64,000 bases of DNA from Berkiella sp050247135 (GCA_050247135.1 JBFWUT010000008.1:1-64000); one strand, 5' to 3'. Counted from the first letter of the stretch, positions 32,722 to 42,044 are shown. A program made the numbers and translations. The notes: generated by a model from the sequence alone, not told the origin.

Positions 32722-35514
32722 TCATAAATTTGTACTGGTCCTGTGCTGATGATCAGGACCTTTTAAGCCGGTATCAACAAGGCGAGGGGCTGCTTCTGGT
32801 GCAAAATGGATTTGCCCCTTACTGAGTTCTTCCTTTAAAACCTCTTCAAAGATTTCGTTTATTAAGGGTTTCTTATCTGGAGCTGCAACACTGAGATCAA
32901 AAGTTGAATTAGAAGCTGCATTTTGAATGGCTAAGCGACAAATCGCTTTGACTGCATGAATAAAGTCCCGCTCGCCTGAATCTTTATCTACACTAAATCG
33001 AACTTCGTTATATAAAGACTCTTGCGCAAAAATTTCTAATTTATTATTGGTGCGTGGGTTTTTTAACGGAATGACAAGGGCATTCTGTGGATTTAAAACC
33101 CCAATTTTTGTTCGTTGTACGGGGCCTGTAACTTCACAGTCTGCTTTATTTTTTTCATGGTCAAGATACTCTTCTACCTTTTTCAAGCTTCCCAATTGCA
33201 CTAAGACCGCTTCAAGCCCCAGGGAACTAACCGGTACATGCAAATTAAACTGATGACTTAACGGAGGATGCATAGGCTGCATTCTTTCAACAGGTTCTGA
33301 GTGAAATTTCGATTTGGGAATATCAATTGGCAGAGATGCTTTTGGCTTTTTGTTCTCAGCAGGTTTTAACCGGTGATGGAAAGCATTGCGCTGTTCAAGC
33401 GAACGATATTCAACACCGCGTGCATCAGCTACTTTTTGTTCACTAAGTCGTTGGCACAGCTTGTTGAGATCCGCTTCTGAAATATTCTTCAAGCTTAACT
33501 TTTTCCCATCCAGAGCAATTTGCTGCAATAAGGGAGTAATTTCAGGATCATTGAGCTTATTTAGGCGTTCGCGAATGGCAGGGATATTTTGTCTTTCTTC
33601 GCAAGTTAAATCAAAAGTCCCATTGGGATTTTTCTGCAATTGCCATTCTACTCTGTCGGCTCTATCTACACGAATATGATTAAGCTGAACTTTACCATCA
33701 ATCGATAAGGTATGGGCATTCTTCGCTGTGAGTTTTTCGATATTGTCGAGTAAGTCAATTTGAACCGGCGTTAAATGCATACGTTTTTCAAAGGTTTTCA
33801 TTATCGCTTTATCGGTATTTTTAGCGATTTTTGATACCTCATCTAATCTTTCTGCGTATTGTAAATATTCATCTTTTTGATCTTTTCTGGCCGGGTCATT
33901 GGCCAGCGCAATATACTTGCGCTTTTCTGCATCGATTAAGGCAGTATCTGCATTCACGCCACCAACAGAGGCTGGGTAACCACGCAGTTTATCAGCGAAG
34001 GCTTGATCATTGCCAGCTTGATACTCAGCCGCAATCCGTTCTTTTTCAAATGGCGTTAATTGATCACGAAGAGCAGCAAGTAAATAAACGCCCTTCATTT
34101 TTTCGCGTAGGGGATTATCATAAAGCGCTGAATAATTTACAAAGCGCTCACGAATACCATTGGGATTATCAAAGGTAAAGTCATCTCTTAAACTGCCTAC
34201 TATAGGATTAGGGCCTTTAAATGATTTACCAAAATCAATACCAAAAAACTGATGGGTCATATTGCCTTGTGGAGGATTTAGGGGCAATATCGCTTTGTTC
34301 TGTCCAATTTTACCAATCCCATCTCTGTCGGCCATCGTGATAAAGCTCAGTAAAGACTCCCCTAATCCTCCGATGGAATCATTAGAGACAGCTTTGCCTG
34401 CTTGATATTGTTCAAGTGTTGCAGGGGAAACTTTACCATCGGGAGCGACTTTCTCATAACCTGTAATATGTCCTTTTTTATCTTTGCCCTTAGAGCGGAT
34501 AACATAATCGATCCCATCGATTTGGGCTTGTTTATAAGGAACTTCATGCTTGTCCCAGGCGATGATCACACTTTCGTAGTTATCTTTTCCGCCGGCTAAT
34601 TTGTCACTGAGATCGCGGCAGCCAGGCATCCAAGAGACGGCAGTGACTACCTTGGGAGCCCCGTTGGTGTAAGTGCCTTCAATCGTATCTATTTCTTGAG
34701 ACTTGAAACCTTTGATTTGTGCCAGTTTTGTCGACAAAGTCTCAACAATTGCATCGGCATTCACTGAGGTTGGCGTGTTGTTTTTGAGATAATGTCTGCG
34801 CCATAAGCCCAATGCAACTCCAAACACTAAGGCGGAAAGACCGCCGGTTAACACAATGACAAAGGGGTTCACGAGCCGTTGTAGTTTTTTACCGGTTGTG
34901 GTTTTTAATATTTTTTGCCAACCAGGGCCTGTGCCCCCCATGACTAGTTGGCCATCTTGTTTGATCATATAAGCTTTGTTGTTATTTTTGGTTAGCTTAT
35001 TGATATGGGAAGCAAAGTGCTCTTTCTCTTTTATACCACATTTTTTCTTATAGGCATCAAAGAGTAATCCGCCAGCTCCTTTATTAACATAATAAGTTTG
35101 TAATCCTTTCATTTCATGATATTTGCCGAATGAAAAAAAGACATTTTTAAATTCTTTCCATGAGGGACCGTGGCGTTTTTTTTCGTGCTTTTTATCTTTC
35201 ATTAAAAGATCAATTTGTGTTTCAATCGGTGCGCTATAAAAATTATTGCGTCGATTGCGATATATTTTGTTATATCGATCTTGCAATTCAGGAGAAGTCA
35301 GATGTTGTTGACCGGGGTCCTGCCTCACGGTTTCTAACAAGGCGATCTGTTCTTTGATAAAGTCACGATATCCTTTACTATCAATGCTGATCCCGACCAT
35401 ACCTTCTTCAATACCCAGTGGTTTGTCCATAACATAAACCAATCCACCAATCACATCCCCTGGTGCAACCTTATAGGACTTCTCAGGTAATTTTTTTAAA
35501 TGGCGACCTATCAT
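32722..35514 (-). CDS. Large protein of unknown function with one membrane segment; candidate effector
   Basis: 930 aa. Start ATG behind TAGGAGA, unambiguous. Residues 1-210 are basic and without known domains; a single strongly hydrophobic helix lies at 214-238 (FVIVLTGGLSALVFGVALGL); residues 240-930 are soluble and largely helical, with LNKLNDPEITPLLQQIALDG at about 660 and a C-terminus GPDHQHRTSTNL. No signal peptide, no enzyme motif I can name. Its size, a lone internal membrane helix and hydrophilic C-terminus are common in type IV effectors of Legionellales, which is the best guess. It is a single-gene unit, convergent with nothing and divergent from 35651. Confidence 0.7.
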   Translation of the reverse strand: MIGRHLKKLPEKSYKVAPGDVIGGLVYVMDKPLGIEEGMVGISIDSKGYRDFIKEQIALLETVRQDPGQQHLTSPELQDRYNKIYRNRRNNFYSAPIETQIDLLMKDKKHEKKRHGPSWKEFKNVFFSFGKYHEMKGLQTYYVNKGAGGLLFDAYKKKCGIKEKEHFASHINKLTKNNNKAYMIKQDGQLVMGGTGPGWQKILKTTTGKKLQRLVNPFVIVLTGGLSALVFGVALGLWRRHYLKNNTPTSVNADAIVETLSTKLAQIKGFKSQEIDTIEGTYTNGAPKVVTAVSWMPGCRDLSDKLAGGKDNYESVIIAWDKHEVPYKQAQIDGIDYVIRSKGKDKKGHITGYEKVAPDGKVSPATLEQYQAGKAVSNDSIGGLGESLLSFITMADRDGIGKIGQNKAILPLNPPQGNMTHQFFGIDFGKSFKGPNPIVGSLRDDFTFDNPNGIRERFVNYSALYDNPLREKMKGVYLLAALRDQLTPFEKERIAAEYQAGNDQAFADKLRGYPASVGGVNADTALIDAEKRKYIALANDPARKDQKDEYLQYAERLDEVSKIAKNTDKAIMKTFEKRMHLTPVQIDLLDNIEKLTAKNAHTLSIDGKVQLNHIRVDRADRVEWQLQKNPNGTFDLTCEERQNIPAIRERLNKLNDPEITPLLQQIALDGKKLSLKNISEADLNKLCQRLSEQKVADARGVEYRSLEQRNAFHHRLKPAENKKPKASLPIDIPKSKFHSEPVERMQPMHPPLSHQFNLHVPVSSLGLEAVLVQLGSLKKVEEYLDHEKNKADCEVTGPVQRTKIGVLNPQNALVIPLKNPRTNNKLEIFAQESLYNEVRFSVDKDSGERDFIHAVKAICRLAIQNAASNSTFDLSVAAPDKKPLINEIFEEVLKEELSKGQIHFAPEAAPRLVDTGLKGPDHQHRTSTNL

Positions 35515-35650
35515 ACTGATCTCCTAGGGAGCATTTAACTTTGTTTATTGACTTAGTGCTGACTTAGAACGTTCAATGCTTGAATGGATTCGGTTAAAAA
35601 AATTTTATCTTTGCTAAAGCGCTGGATAAAATAGCCTAACTGGAGGCGAC

Positions 35651-36484
35651 GTGAGCAAGAATTTACTATTAAAGTCTTTCCTGACTTGTATATGTTTAAG
35701 CTACTGTATTTCCGTATGGGGCCAAGCGGATGTCTTAGCAAGACGACTTCTTGAGGCACATGAAAAGGGACAACCTATCCCAACGTTTTCCCACGAAACC
35801 AACCTTGATATGTCTAGCGCTTATGCCGTTCAAACAGCCTATATAAAGTCTCGGCTAGCTCACGATAGAGTTGCCGGCTTCAAAGCGGGGCTCACTTGCT
35901 TAGATGCACAAAACCACATGGGTGTGAATCGCGCTTTATTTGGGGTGTTGCTTAAAAGTGGTGATTTATCTGATTGTCTAACCGTTTCCCTTCAAAAATT
36001 TGGTCAACTCATTGTTGAAACGGAATTAGGCTTCATTACTAAAAAACCGATTAGAAGATCGGTGAGCTCTATAGCCGAGCTGCAATCCTATATTGGGCAA
36101 ATTGTGCCTGTCGTTGAATTGCCTGATATGGGATTTGATAAATCGCCCATTCATGTGACCGATTTAGTGGCAGCCAATGCGGTAGCTGCCGCATTTATTT
36201 ATAGCAAAGAGATCAATTGGCTCGGCCAGGATGTTAACTTGATTACCGTCAGCCTTTCTCACAATGGCAAAATTGTGAATCAAGGTCAGGGGGAAGAAGC
36301 TTTTGGCGATCAATGGGAAGCGCTGCGGTGGTTGGTCAATCAGGTGATTGCCAACGGCTGGTCTATCGAAAAAGGCAGTTTATTAATAACGGGTGCTTTA
36401 GGTGGAATGGTCACAGCAGAACCTGGGATCTATCGTGCACAATTCAATAATGAAGCTATTATAACCTTTGAAGTAACCTCATAA
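35651..36484 (+). CDS. Exported 2-keto-4-pentenoate hydratase-like protein (FAH superfamily)
   Basis: 277 aa. The body resembles the MhpD/XylJ hydratases of the fumarylacetoacetase fold: SAYAVQTAYI, AGFKAGLT, VETELGFI (metal-binding Glu), PVVELPDMGF, VAANAVAAAFI, GSLLITGALGG. Unlike those cytosolic enzymes it begins with a hydrophobic signal peptide (LLLKSFLTCICLSYCISVWG, residues 5-24), so it is probably periplasmic; the substrate is unknown. Start GTG at 35651 with GGAGGCGAC upstream. A MAPEG gene follows nine bases later. Confidence 0.75.
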   Translation: MSKNLLLKSFLTCICLSYCISVWGQADVLARRLLEAHEKGQPIPTFSHETNLDMSSAYAVQTAYIKSRLAHDRVAGFKAGLTCLDAQNHMGVNRALFGVLLKSGDLSDCLTVSLQKFGQLIVETELGFITKKPIRRSVSSIAELQSYIGQIVPVVELPDMGFDKSPIHVTDLVAANAVAAAFIYSKEINWLGQDVNLITVSLSHNGKIVNQGQGEEAFGDQWEALRWLVNQVIANGWSIEKGSLLITGALGGMVTAEPGIYRAQFNNEAIITFEVTS

Positions 36485-36493
36485 GGAATAGAC

Positions 36494-36889
36494 ATGGTCA
36501 TCACGGGTTTTTACGCAACACTCTTGTCGTTTTATATTTTTTTTCTTGTGTTAAGAGTTGTGGGCTTGCGCAGAAAACATCGCGTGGGTTTTTTGGATGG
36601 CGGACATTCTGACTTAATCAAAGCAATTCGCATTCATGGTAATGCAATCGAGACGATCCCTGTAGCGCTTATAGTGATGGGTTGTGCAGAGCTGTCGCAC
36701 TTGCGAGTGCTTTTTATGCACTGTGCAGGCTGCCTTTTAATCTTTGCTCGATTCTATCATGCATTTGGACTCAGTCAGTCTCAGGGCCGATCAAAAGGGC
36801 GCACTTATGGCACCCTTTTGACTTGGTTTGTGATCTTTAGTTTAGGCGGTTACAACCTATTTGTTTTTGCTAGGTCACTGTTTCTTTGA
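36494..36889 (+). CDS. MAPEG-family membrane protein
   Basis: 131 aa, four membrane helices. MAPEG proteins (microsomal glutathione-transferase-like) carry the motif seen here in KAIRIHGNAIETIPVALI (about residues 42-59) and ARFYHAFGL later. E. coli YecN is a similar protein of 131 residues. Substrate unknown. Probably co-transcribed with the hydratase-like gene. Its 3' end overlaps the convergent phosphofructokinase gene by 20 bases. Confidence 0.8.
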   Translation: MVITGFYATLLSFYIFFLVLRVVGLRRKHRVGFLDGGHSDLIKAIRIHGNAIETIPVALIVMGCAELSHLRVLFMHCAGCLLIFARFYHAFGLSQSQGRSKGRTYGTLLTWFVIFSLGGYNLFVFARSLFL

Positions 36890-38132
36890 GTTTCTTAGCA
36901 ATGGTTTGTAACGGTAATTGAATGTACTGAGGTAAGCCATTTTCATAAGGCGGGTAAGCTTCGCCAGCAATCAGTGGCGCTAAGTATTCGCGACAAGCTG
37001 GGGTAATACCATAACCATCTTGGCTAATAAATTCTCTGGGCAATTTCTTCTCGACATTGGCTACCTTTGAAAGAGCCACATCTTCAATATGCCAACGGTA
37101 AGGAGAAGAGCTGTCACGCACCACAATTGGCATGACCGCATTTTTTCCGCTAATCGCTAATTCAACGGCGCTCTTGCCTAGTGCATAAGCTTGATCCACA
37201 TCATTTTGCGAGGCGATATGACGCGCAGCGCGTTGTAAGTAATCGCTCACTGCCCAATGATTTTTTAAATTTAATTCTGATTTTATAAGGTTTGCAAGAT
37301 AAGGGGCGACGCCACCTAATTGTGCATGACCAAAGGCATCGCGAAGACCAGACTCAGCGAGGAAGCGTCCGTCAGGATGAGCAACGCCTTCTGAAACCAC
37401 AATCACGCAATAGCCGTTTTGTTTTACAGTCTCTTGGACTTTTTGCAAAAACTCCGCTTGTTGGAAGGGAACTTCAGGAAACAAAATTAAATGGGGGGCG
37501 CCATTTGCAGCCGGTTGCGCCAAAGCACCAGCAGCCGCAATCCAGCCGGTATGGCGACCCATCACTTCCATAATGAAGACCTTGGTTGAGCTTGCTGCCA
37601 TGGAGGCCACGTCGAGGCTCGCTTCAAAAATCGATACCGCAACATATTTAGCTACCGAACCAAATCCTGGGCAGTTATCGGTAAACGGTAGATCGTTATC
37701 GACCGTTTTAGGAATACCAATGCAAGTAATGGGGTAGCCCAGTTCTAGGCTTAATTGAGAAACCTTGTTGGCGGTATCTTGTGAATCGCCACCGCCATTA
37801 TAAAAAAAGTAACCAATGTTATGGGCTTCAAAAACCGCAATGAGACGCTCATATTCTGCTCGATTTTCTTGTAAGCCTTTTAATTTGTAGCGGCATGAGC
37901 CAAAAGCGCCTGATGGAGTGTGGCGCAAAGCAGCGATTTGTGCGGCCGAAAAAAGACTTGTGTCGATGAGTTCCTCATGTAATGCACCCAAAATGCCATT
38001 TTTTCCCGCATAGACTTTTCCGATTTTGTCGGAATGAAGGCGTGCCGTTTCGATAACACCGCAGGCAGAGGCATTAATGACGGATGTAACACCGCCGGAT
38101 TGGGCGTAAAAAGCATTTTTTGGGGCAACCAT
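36870..38132 (-). CDS. 6-phosphofructokinase, pyrophosphate-dependent type
   Basis: 420 aa. Phosphorylates fructose-6-phosphate, probably with PPi. YNGGGDSQDTANKV (about residues 108-121) has the GGGDS form; ATP-dependent enzymes have GGDGS/T. PKTVDNDL (substrate/catalytic Asp), SVAKY and MEVMGRHTGWIAAAGAL follow in the usual order. The reversible PPi enzyme serves both glycolysis and gluconeogenesis. Start ATG 38132 with AAGGTA about 12 bases upstream. Convergent overlap of 20 bases with the MAPEG gene. Confidence 0.9.
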   Translation of the reverse strand: MVAPKNAFYAQSGGVTSVINASACGVIETARLHSDKIGKVYAGKNGILGALHEELIDTSLFSAAQIAALRHTPSGAFGSCRYKLKGLQENRAEYERLIAVFEAHNIGYFFYNGGGDSQDTANKVSQLSLELGYPITCIGIPKTVDNDLPFTDNCPGFGSVAKYVAVSIFEASLDVASMAASSTKVFIMEVMGRHTGWIAAAGALAQPAANGAPHLILFPEVPFQQAEFLQKVQETVKQNGYCVIVVSEGVAHPDGRFLAESGLRDAFGHAQLGGVAPYLANLIKSELNLKNHWAVSDYLQRAARHIASQNDVDQAYALGKSAVELAISGKNAVMPIVVRDSSSPYRWHIEDVALSKVANVEKKLPREFISQDGYGITPACREYLAPLIAGEAYPPYENGLPQYIQLPLQTIAKKLKETVT

Positions 38133-38257
38133 GTTATTTTACCTTATCATGTATACTCAAAACGGTTAGAATTTAGGCCGGAGTTTATCTCAAAGAGTCA
38201 CGCTTGGCGAGGTGAGATGGGGTGTCACTAAATTGAATAAGTTGGTCTAATAAATAT

Positions 38258-38800
38258 ATGAATGCGATATCTCTTCTTTACCAAACGTTGTATGTACTAG
38301 GTGAATTGTGTTTTTTTCGTGCTAAGCCAACAACGTTGCCCTATTCTTGGGTGGTGTTGGGATGTTTTGCGATGTTGGATTGTGCTCTGAATGTCTATCG
38401 TCTTTTAGCATTAAAAACACCTTTGCAAGTGGATATTCCCTTATCAGAATGTTACATCGCGGCCATTCTATCGGTGCTCGCCTCTATCACGATATCTTAC
38501 ATTTTGCTTGCTCAGCGAAAACTCCTTGTACGTCTGAATAAATTCTTGATAGCGATATTTGGCACAGAAATATTGATCACGGGGTTTTCACAGTTGATTT
38601 CCACTATTGTAGGCAAAGGGGCTTTGCCGATGTTGAACGTGGGATTAACGGCGTGGTGCTTTGCTATTCAAGTACAAATTATTCGACAGACTTTTGAGAC
38701 CAAGATAGCACAGTCTATTTTGCTATTATTTCTTATTATTTTTGCAGCTTCGTTCCCCTTGTGGAGCGTTGTTGGCATGAACGCACAACCACAACCCTAA
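38258..38800 (+). CDS. Hypothetical membrane protein
   Basis: 180 aa with about five hydrophobic helices (AILSVLASITISYILL, FLIAIFGTEILITGFSQLI, SILLLFLIIFAASFPLWSVV). No family recognised. It ends 14 bases before mpl in the same direction and is probably co-transcribed. No clear ribosome site at the ATG. Confidence 0.65.
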   Translation: MNAISLLYQTLYVLGELCFFRAKPTTLPYSWVVLGCFAMLDCALNVYRLLALKTPLQVDIPLSECYIAAILSVLASITISYILLAQRKLLVRLNKFLIAIFGTEILITGFSQLISTIVGKGALPMLNVGLTAWCFAIQVQIIRQTFETKIAQSILLLFLIIFAASFPLWSVVGMNAQPQP

Positions 38801-38814
38801 CAAGGATAGGTATT

Positions 38815-40182
38815 ATGCATATTCATATTCTCGGTATTTGTGGCACTTTCATGGGGGGTATTGCTGCTTTAGCGGCCGCCAAAGGTCACCAAGTCAGTGG
38901 GAGTGATGAAAATGTTTATCCGCCCATGAGCACTCAACTACAAGCGCTAGGGATCACTTTACAAGAGGGCTATAAGCCTGAGCATTTAGCTTCTAAGCCT
39001 GATGTCGTGGTGATCGGCAATGCTTTAAGTCGTGGTAACCCAGCGGTTGAAGCCGTTTTGAATTCGGGGCTTCCTTATCAATCAGGACCGCAATGGCTGG
39101 CTGAAAATTTATTAAATGAGCGATGGGTGATAGCGGTTGCCGGCACGCATGGTAAAACCACCACCAGTAGTATGATTGCTTGGATTTTAACGTATGCCGG
39201 TCTTGAGCCAGGATTTTTAATTGGCGGGATCCCCGCGAATTTTGGTGTGTCTGCCAAGTGGGGGCAATCACCCTTTTTTGTGGTGGAAGCCGATGAATAT
39301 GATTGTGCCTTTTTTGATAAGCGTTCAAAATTTGTGCATTATCATCCTCGCACTTGTGTAATGAACAATCTTGAATTTGATCATGCGGATATTTTCAAAG
39401 ATTTATCCGAGATCCAACGGCAATTCCACCATTTAGTACGAACTGTGCCAGGTCATGGTGCTTTGATTGTTCCAGAAGATGATAAAGCACTGCAAGAAGT
39501 GTTAAAAATGGGCGCGTGGAGCGAAGTCCAATCCTTTGGGCTTAACCTTGGTCAATGGCAAGCACGCTTGCTAGCGCAAGACGGGAGTGCATTTGAAGTG
39601 TTGCATTTGGGCAAAGTGATCGGAACGGTGAATTGGTCATTAATTGGCCAACACAACGTGCACAATGCGCTGGCAGCGATCATGGCGTCTGTTCATGCCG
39701 GTGTTCCGGCAAAACTGGCTGCTGAGGCGCTAGGGCAGTTTCAATCGGTTAAAAGACGCATGGAAGTGCGTGGTAAAGTCAATGATGTTACCGTTTATGA
39801 TGATTTTGCTCACCATCCCACTGCTATCACTACGACGGTGGCAGGGCTTCGTGCCAAGATTGGTGCAGAGCGTTTAATTGCGGTGCTAGATATTCGCTCG
39901 AATACCATGTGCATGGGGACCCATCGTGAAGATCTAGCGGCGAGCTTGCAAAAAGCTGACGAAGTATTCATTTATCAATCGCCCAAAGTCAGTTGGGATG
40001 CGCGTGAAACCTTTGCGGCGCTGGGATCAAAAGTGCACATTTTTAAAGATACGCAGCCCATCATTGATCAGATTAAAACGATTTCTAAGCCTGAAGATCA
40101 TGTGCTAGTGATGAGCAATGGCGGTTTTGATAACCTGCATCAACGTTTGTTGAATGCCTTATCTTGTGAGACGGTGGCATGA
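38815..40182 (+). CDS. mpl: UDP-N-acetylmuramate--L-alanyl-gamma-D-glutamyl-meso-diaminopimelate ligase
   Basis: 455 aa (E. coli 457). Murein-recycling ligase that joins recovered tripeptide to UDP-MurNAc. N-terminal Rossmann motif HILGICGTFMGGIAALA, ATP site AGTHGKTTTSSM (about residues 109-120), MNNLEFDHADIF, and YDDFAHHPTAI in the C-terminal domain. ATG 38815 with AAGGATAGG upstream is chosen over an in-frame start inside the preceding gene. The stop overlaps ubiX by four bases. Confidence 0.95.
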   Translation: MHIHILGICGTFMGGIAALAAAKGHQVSGSDENVYPPMSTQLQALGITLQEGYKPEHLASKPDVVVIGNALSRGNPAVEAVLNSGLPYQSGPQWLAENLLNERWVIAVAGTHGKTTTSSMIAWILTYAGLEPGFLIGGIPANFGVSAKWGQSPFFVVEADEYDCAFFDKRSKFVHYHPRTCVMNNLEFDHADIFKDLSEIQRQFHHLVRTVPGHGALIVPEDDKALQEVLKMGAWSEVQSFGLNLGQWQARLLAQDGSAFEVLHLGKVIGTVNWSLIGQHNVHNALAAIMASVHAGVPAKLAAEALGQFQSVKRRMEVRGKVNDVTVYDDFAHHPTAITTTVAGLRAKIGAERLIAVLDIRSNTMCMGTHREDLAASLQKADEVFIYQSPKVSWDARETFAALGSKVHIFKDTQPIIDQIKTISKPEDHVLVMSNGGFDNLHQRLLNALSCETVA

Positions 40183-40790
40183 CAGGCAACCCCGCTGAGG
40201 TCACCCTCGCTTTTGCCGGTGCCAGTGGGGCTCAGTATGGTTTGCGTTTGCTAGAACAATTGATATTAGCCAAGGTGCAAGTATCACTCGTGATTTCACC
40301 CGCAGGCCATCTTGTTATTCATGATGAAACTGACTTACAGGTTCCTGGTAATCCGCAACGGATTGCCGAATTTTTCACAGAGCGATTTCAAGCTGCTCCC
40401 GGGCAAGTCAAAGTATATGGCAAAGATCAATGGTCTAGTCCTTTAGCCAGCGGCACCAATGCGCCTAAAACCATGATAGTTTGCCCATGTAGCACGGGTT
40501 GCCTTTCTGCCATTGCAGTGGGGGCGTCGGATAATTTACTCGAACGGGCTGCGGATGTGGTGATTAAAGAGCAGGGTAAACTGGTGCTAGTGGTTCGTGA
40601 AATGCCCTTATCCGCTATTCATTTAGAGCACATGCTGACATTAGCGCGTCTTGGGGTGTGTATTATGCCGGCCAGTCCTGGTTTTTATTTTCGGCCTAAA
40701 ACGGTCGAAGATTTGGTAGATTTTACGGTGGCAAGGATTTTGGATCAGATTAATGTGCCGCATAATTTGAGTCACAGATGGGGGCAGTGA
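40179..40790 (+). CDS. ubiX: Flavin prenyltransferase UbiX
   Basis: 203 aa. Makes prenylated FMN, the cofactor of the UbiD decarboxylase in ubiquinone synthesis. Family motifs: AFAGASGAQYGLRLLEQL, PKTMIVCPCSTGCLSAIAVG, ERAADVVIKEQGKLVLVVRE and MPASPGFYFRPKTVEDLVDF. Coupled to mpl through ATGA. A bidirectional terminator follows. Confidence 0.95.
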   Translation: MTGNPAEVTLAFAGASGAQYGLRLLEQLILAKVQVSLVISPAGHLVIHDETDLQVPGNPQRIAEFFTERFQAAPGQVKVYGKDQWSSPLASGTNAPKTMIVCPCSTGCLSAIAVGASDNLLERAADVVIKEQGKLVLVVREMPLSAIHLEHMLTLARLGVCIMPASPGFYFRPKTVEDLVDFTVARILDQINVPHNLSHRWGQ

Positions 40791-40797
40791 TGATTGC

Positions 40798-40824
40798 CCC
40801 CTCCCCCGCGAAGCGAGAGAGGGG
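40798..40824. repeat. C-rich hairpin after ubiX
   Basis: CCCCTC / GAGGGG with an inner CGC-GAA-GCG. The sequence resembles the C-rich ends of the inverted repeats around 43354-43874 and may be a remnant of that family. Confidence 0.35.
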
Positions 40825-40832
40825 ACAAGATC

Positions 40833-40862
40833 AAAAAAGGCCAACATTGTTGGCCTTTTTTT
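40833..40862. terminator. Bidirectional terminator between ubiX and the HU-like gene
   Basis: AAAAAAGGCCAAC / GTTGGCCTTTTTT stem with an ATT loop; T runs follow on both strands. It ends ubiX (+) and the HU-like gene (-). Confidence 0.88.
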
Positions 40863-40885
40863 GTCAATCTCGCTTTAAAGACAGA

Positions 40886-41317
40886 TTAGTCTTCAATTAA
40901 CGCTTTCAATGACTTCATAGCGCTAACCTTAACGGATTTACGCGCGGGTTTTGCAGCGATTTGAATTTCTTCGCCGGTGAAGGGGTTACGGCCCATTCTG
41001 GCTTTGGTCGCTTTCTTGCTGATGCGACGCACTTTAATACCTAAATCAGGGATCACGATCTCGCCCGAACCTTTAGGCTTGACGTGTCGTTCGATCATAT
41101 TACGGATGGCAGCGATGACGCCTTTCACATCGTTCTTGCTGATATTGGTCATTTCAGCAATCTCAGCATAAATTTGTGATTTGCTTTGCTTTTGTGAGAT
41201 AGCTTTGTTGGACGCAGTAGCAGCAGCGCGTGGTGCAGCTTTAGCTGATGCCCTAGCTTTCTTAGCAGGTTTTGCCGTTGCTTTTGCTTTAGGCATCGAT
41301 TTTTTCTTTGCAGCCAT
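40886..41317 (-). CDS. HU/IHF-like DNA-binding protein with basic Lys/Ala-rich tail
   Basis: 143 aa from ATG 41317, nine bases after GAGGA; an ATG two codons earlier is too close to that site. Residues 1-45 are Lys/Ala-rich, like the tails of eukaryotic H1 and of Hc1-type bacterial proteins. Residues about 48-143 are an HU-type fold: SQIYAEIAEMTNISKNDVKG, the arm region IPDLGIKVRRISKKATKA, then RMGRNPFTGEEIQIAAKPA, the family's most typical stretch. Likely a nucleoid protein; the tail could compact DNA further. Single gene, terminated by the shared hairpin. Confidence 0.9.
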   Translation of the reverse strand: MAAKKKSMPKAKATAKPAKKARASAKAAPRAAATASNKAISQKQSKSQIYAEIAEMTNISKNDVKGVIAAIRNMIERHVKPKGSGEIVIPDLGIKVRRISKKATKARMGRNPFTGEEIQIAAKPARKSVKVSAMKSLKALIED

Positions 41318-41497
41318 TAACATTTTCCTCTAGTGGTTGTTGAAAAAAACGCAACTTATCATATGGATTTCTAAAAAGAAACAAGGCTTGAAAAAATACA
41401 CAGACTTGAAAAATCCCAAATCGCCCCAATCTAAGTCAATAAGGGGTAGGGAAAGGGCATCTTTGTAGATGCAACAGATTAAAAACACTGGTTTTTA

Positions 41498-41525
41498 CTT
41501 GAATAATGAAATTGAAACCCCATTT
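41498..41525 (+). promoter_or_regulatory. Sigma-32 (heat-shock) promoter of hsp20
   Basis: CTTGAA, 14-base spacer, CCCCATTT: an almost perfect match to the RpoH consensus, 41 bases before the hsp20 ATG. The 249-base gap 41318-41566 shows no other feature. Confidence 0.88.
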
Positions 41526-41566
41526 TAAAGTTGAGTTGAAATGAATCATTTTTGTCGGAGGCTATT

Positions 41567-42013
41567 ATGAGTTTAAAAAATTATCGTCAATCACAGTCAT
41601 TATTGAACCAGTTACATAATGAGTTAATGCCCTTGTTTTGGTGTGGTCAGCAAGATTTGGCTCCCGCCCAAGAAGCCTGGGCACCTAAAGTCGATATTAA
41701 AGAGGAAGAGAAGGAGTTTGTGGTTTATGCGGACATTCCAGGGGTTGACCCAAACCATATTGATATTGAAATGGACGGCAAAACATTAACGGTAAAAGGA
41801 GAAAAGAAAGCAGAACATGAAGAAAAGAATAAGAATTATTATCGAATAGAGCGCACCACCGGGAAGTTTTATCGACAGTTTACGCTGCCAGAATCGGTCG
41901 ATAGCAGCAAAATTGTCGCCAAAACCAAAAATGGTGTGTTGGCTATCCACCTGCCAAAAGCAGAGGAGGGGAAAAATCATCGCAAAATTACGATTCAACA
42001 GGAAAGGGAATAA
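41567..42013 (+). CDS. Small heat-shock protein, Hsp20 family
   Basis: 148 aa. ATP-independent holdase chaperone. Alpha-crystallin domain at about residues 40-135: VDIKEEEKEFVVYADIPGV at the start, ERTTGKFYRQFTLPESVD in the middle, and AKTKNGVLAIHLPKAEE at the end. The start at 41567 is set by GGAGG five bases upstream. A perfect sigma-32 promoter precedes it and a strong terminator follows. Confidence 0.95.
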   Translation: MSLKNYRQSQSLLNQLHNELMPLFWCGQQDLAPAQEAWAPKVDIKEEEKEFVVYADIPGVDPNHIDIEMDGKTLTVKGEKKAEHEEKNKNYYRIERTTGKFYRQFTLPESVDSSKIVAKTKNGVLAIHLPKAEEGKNHRKITIQQERE

Positions 42014-42044
42014 AAAAAGCCGGCGTCAGCCGGCTTTTTTTTAT
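42012..42044. terminator. Bidirectional terminator between hsp20 and 42041-42520
   Basis: AAAAAGCCGGC / GCCGGCTTTTT with loop GTCA, A tract before and T tract after. It overlaps both stop codons of the convergent genes. Confidence 0.9.
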
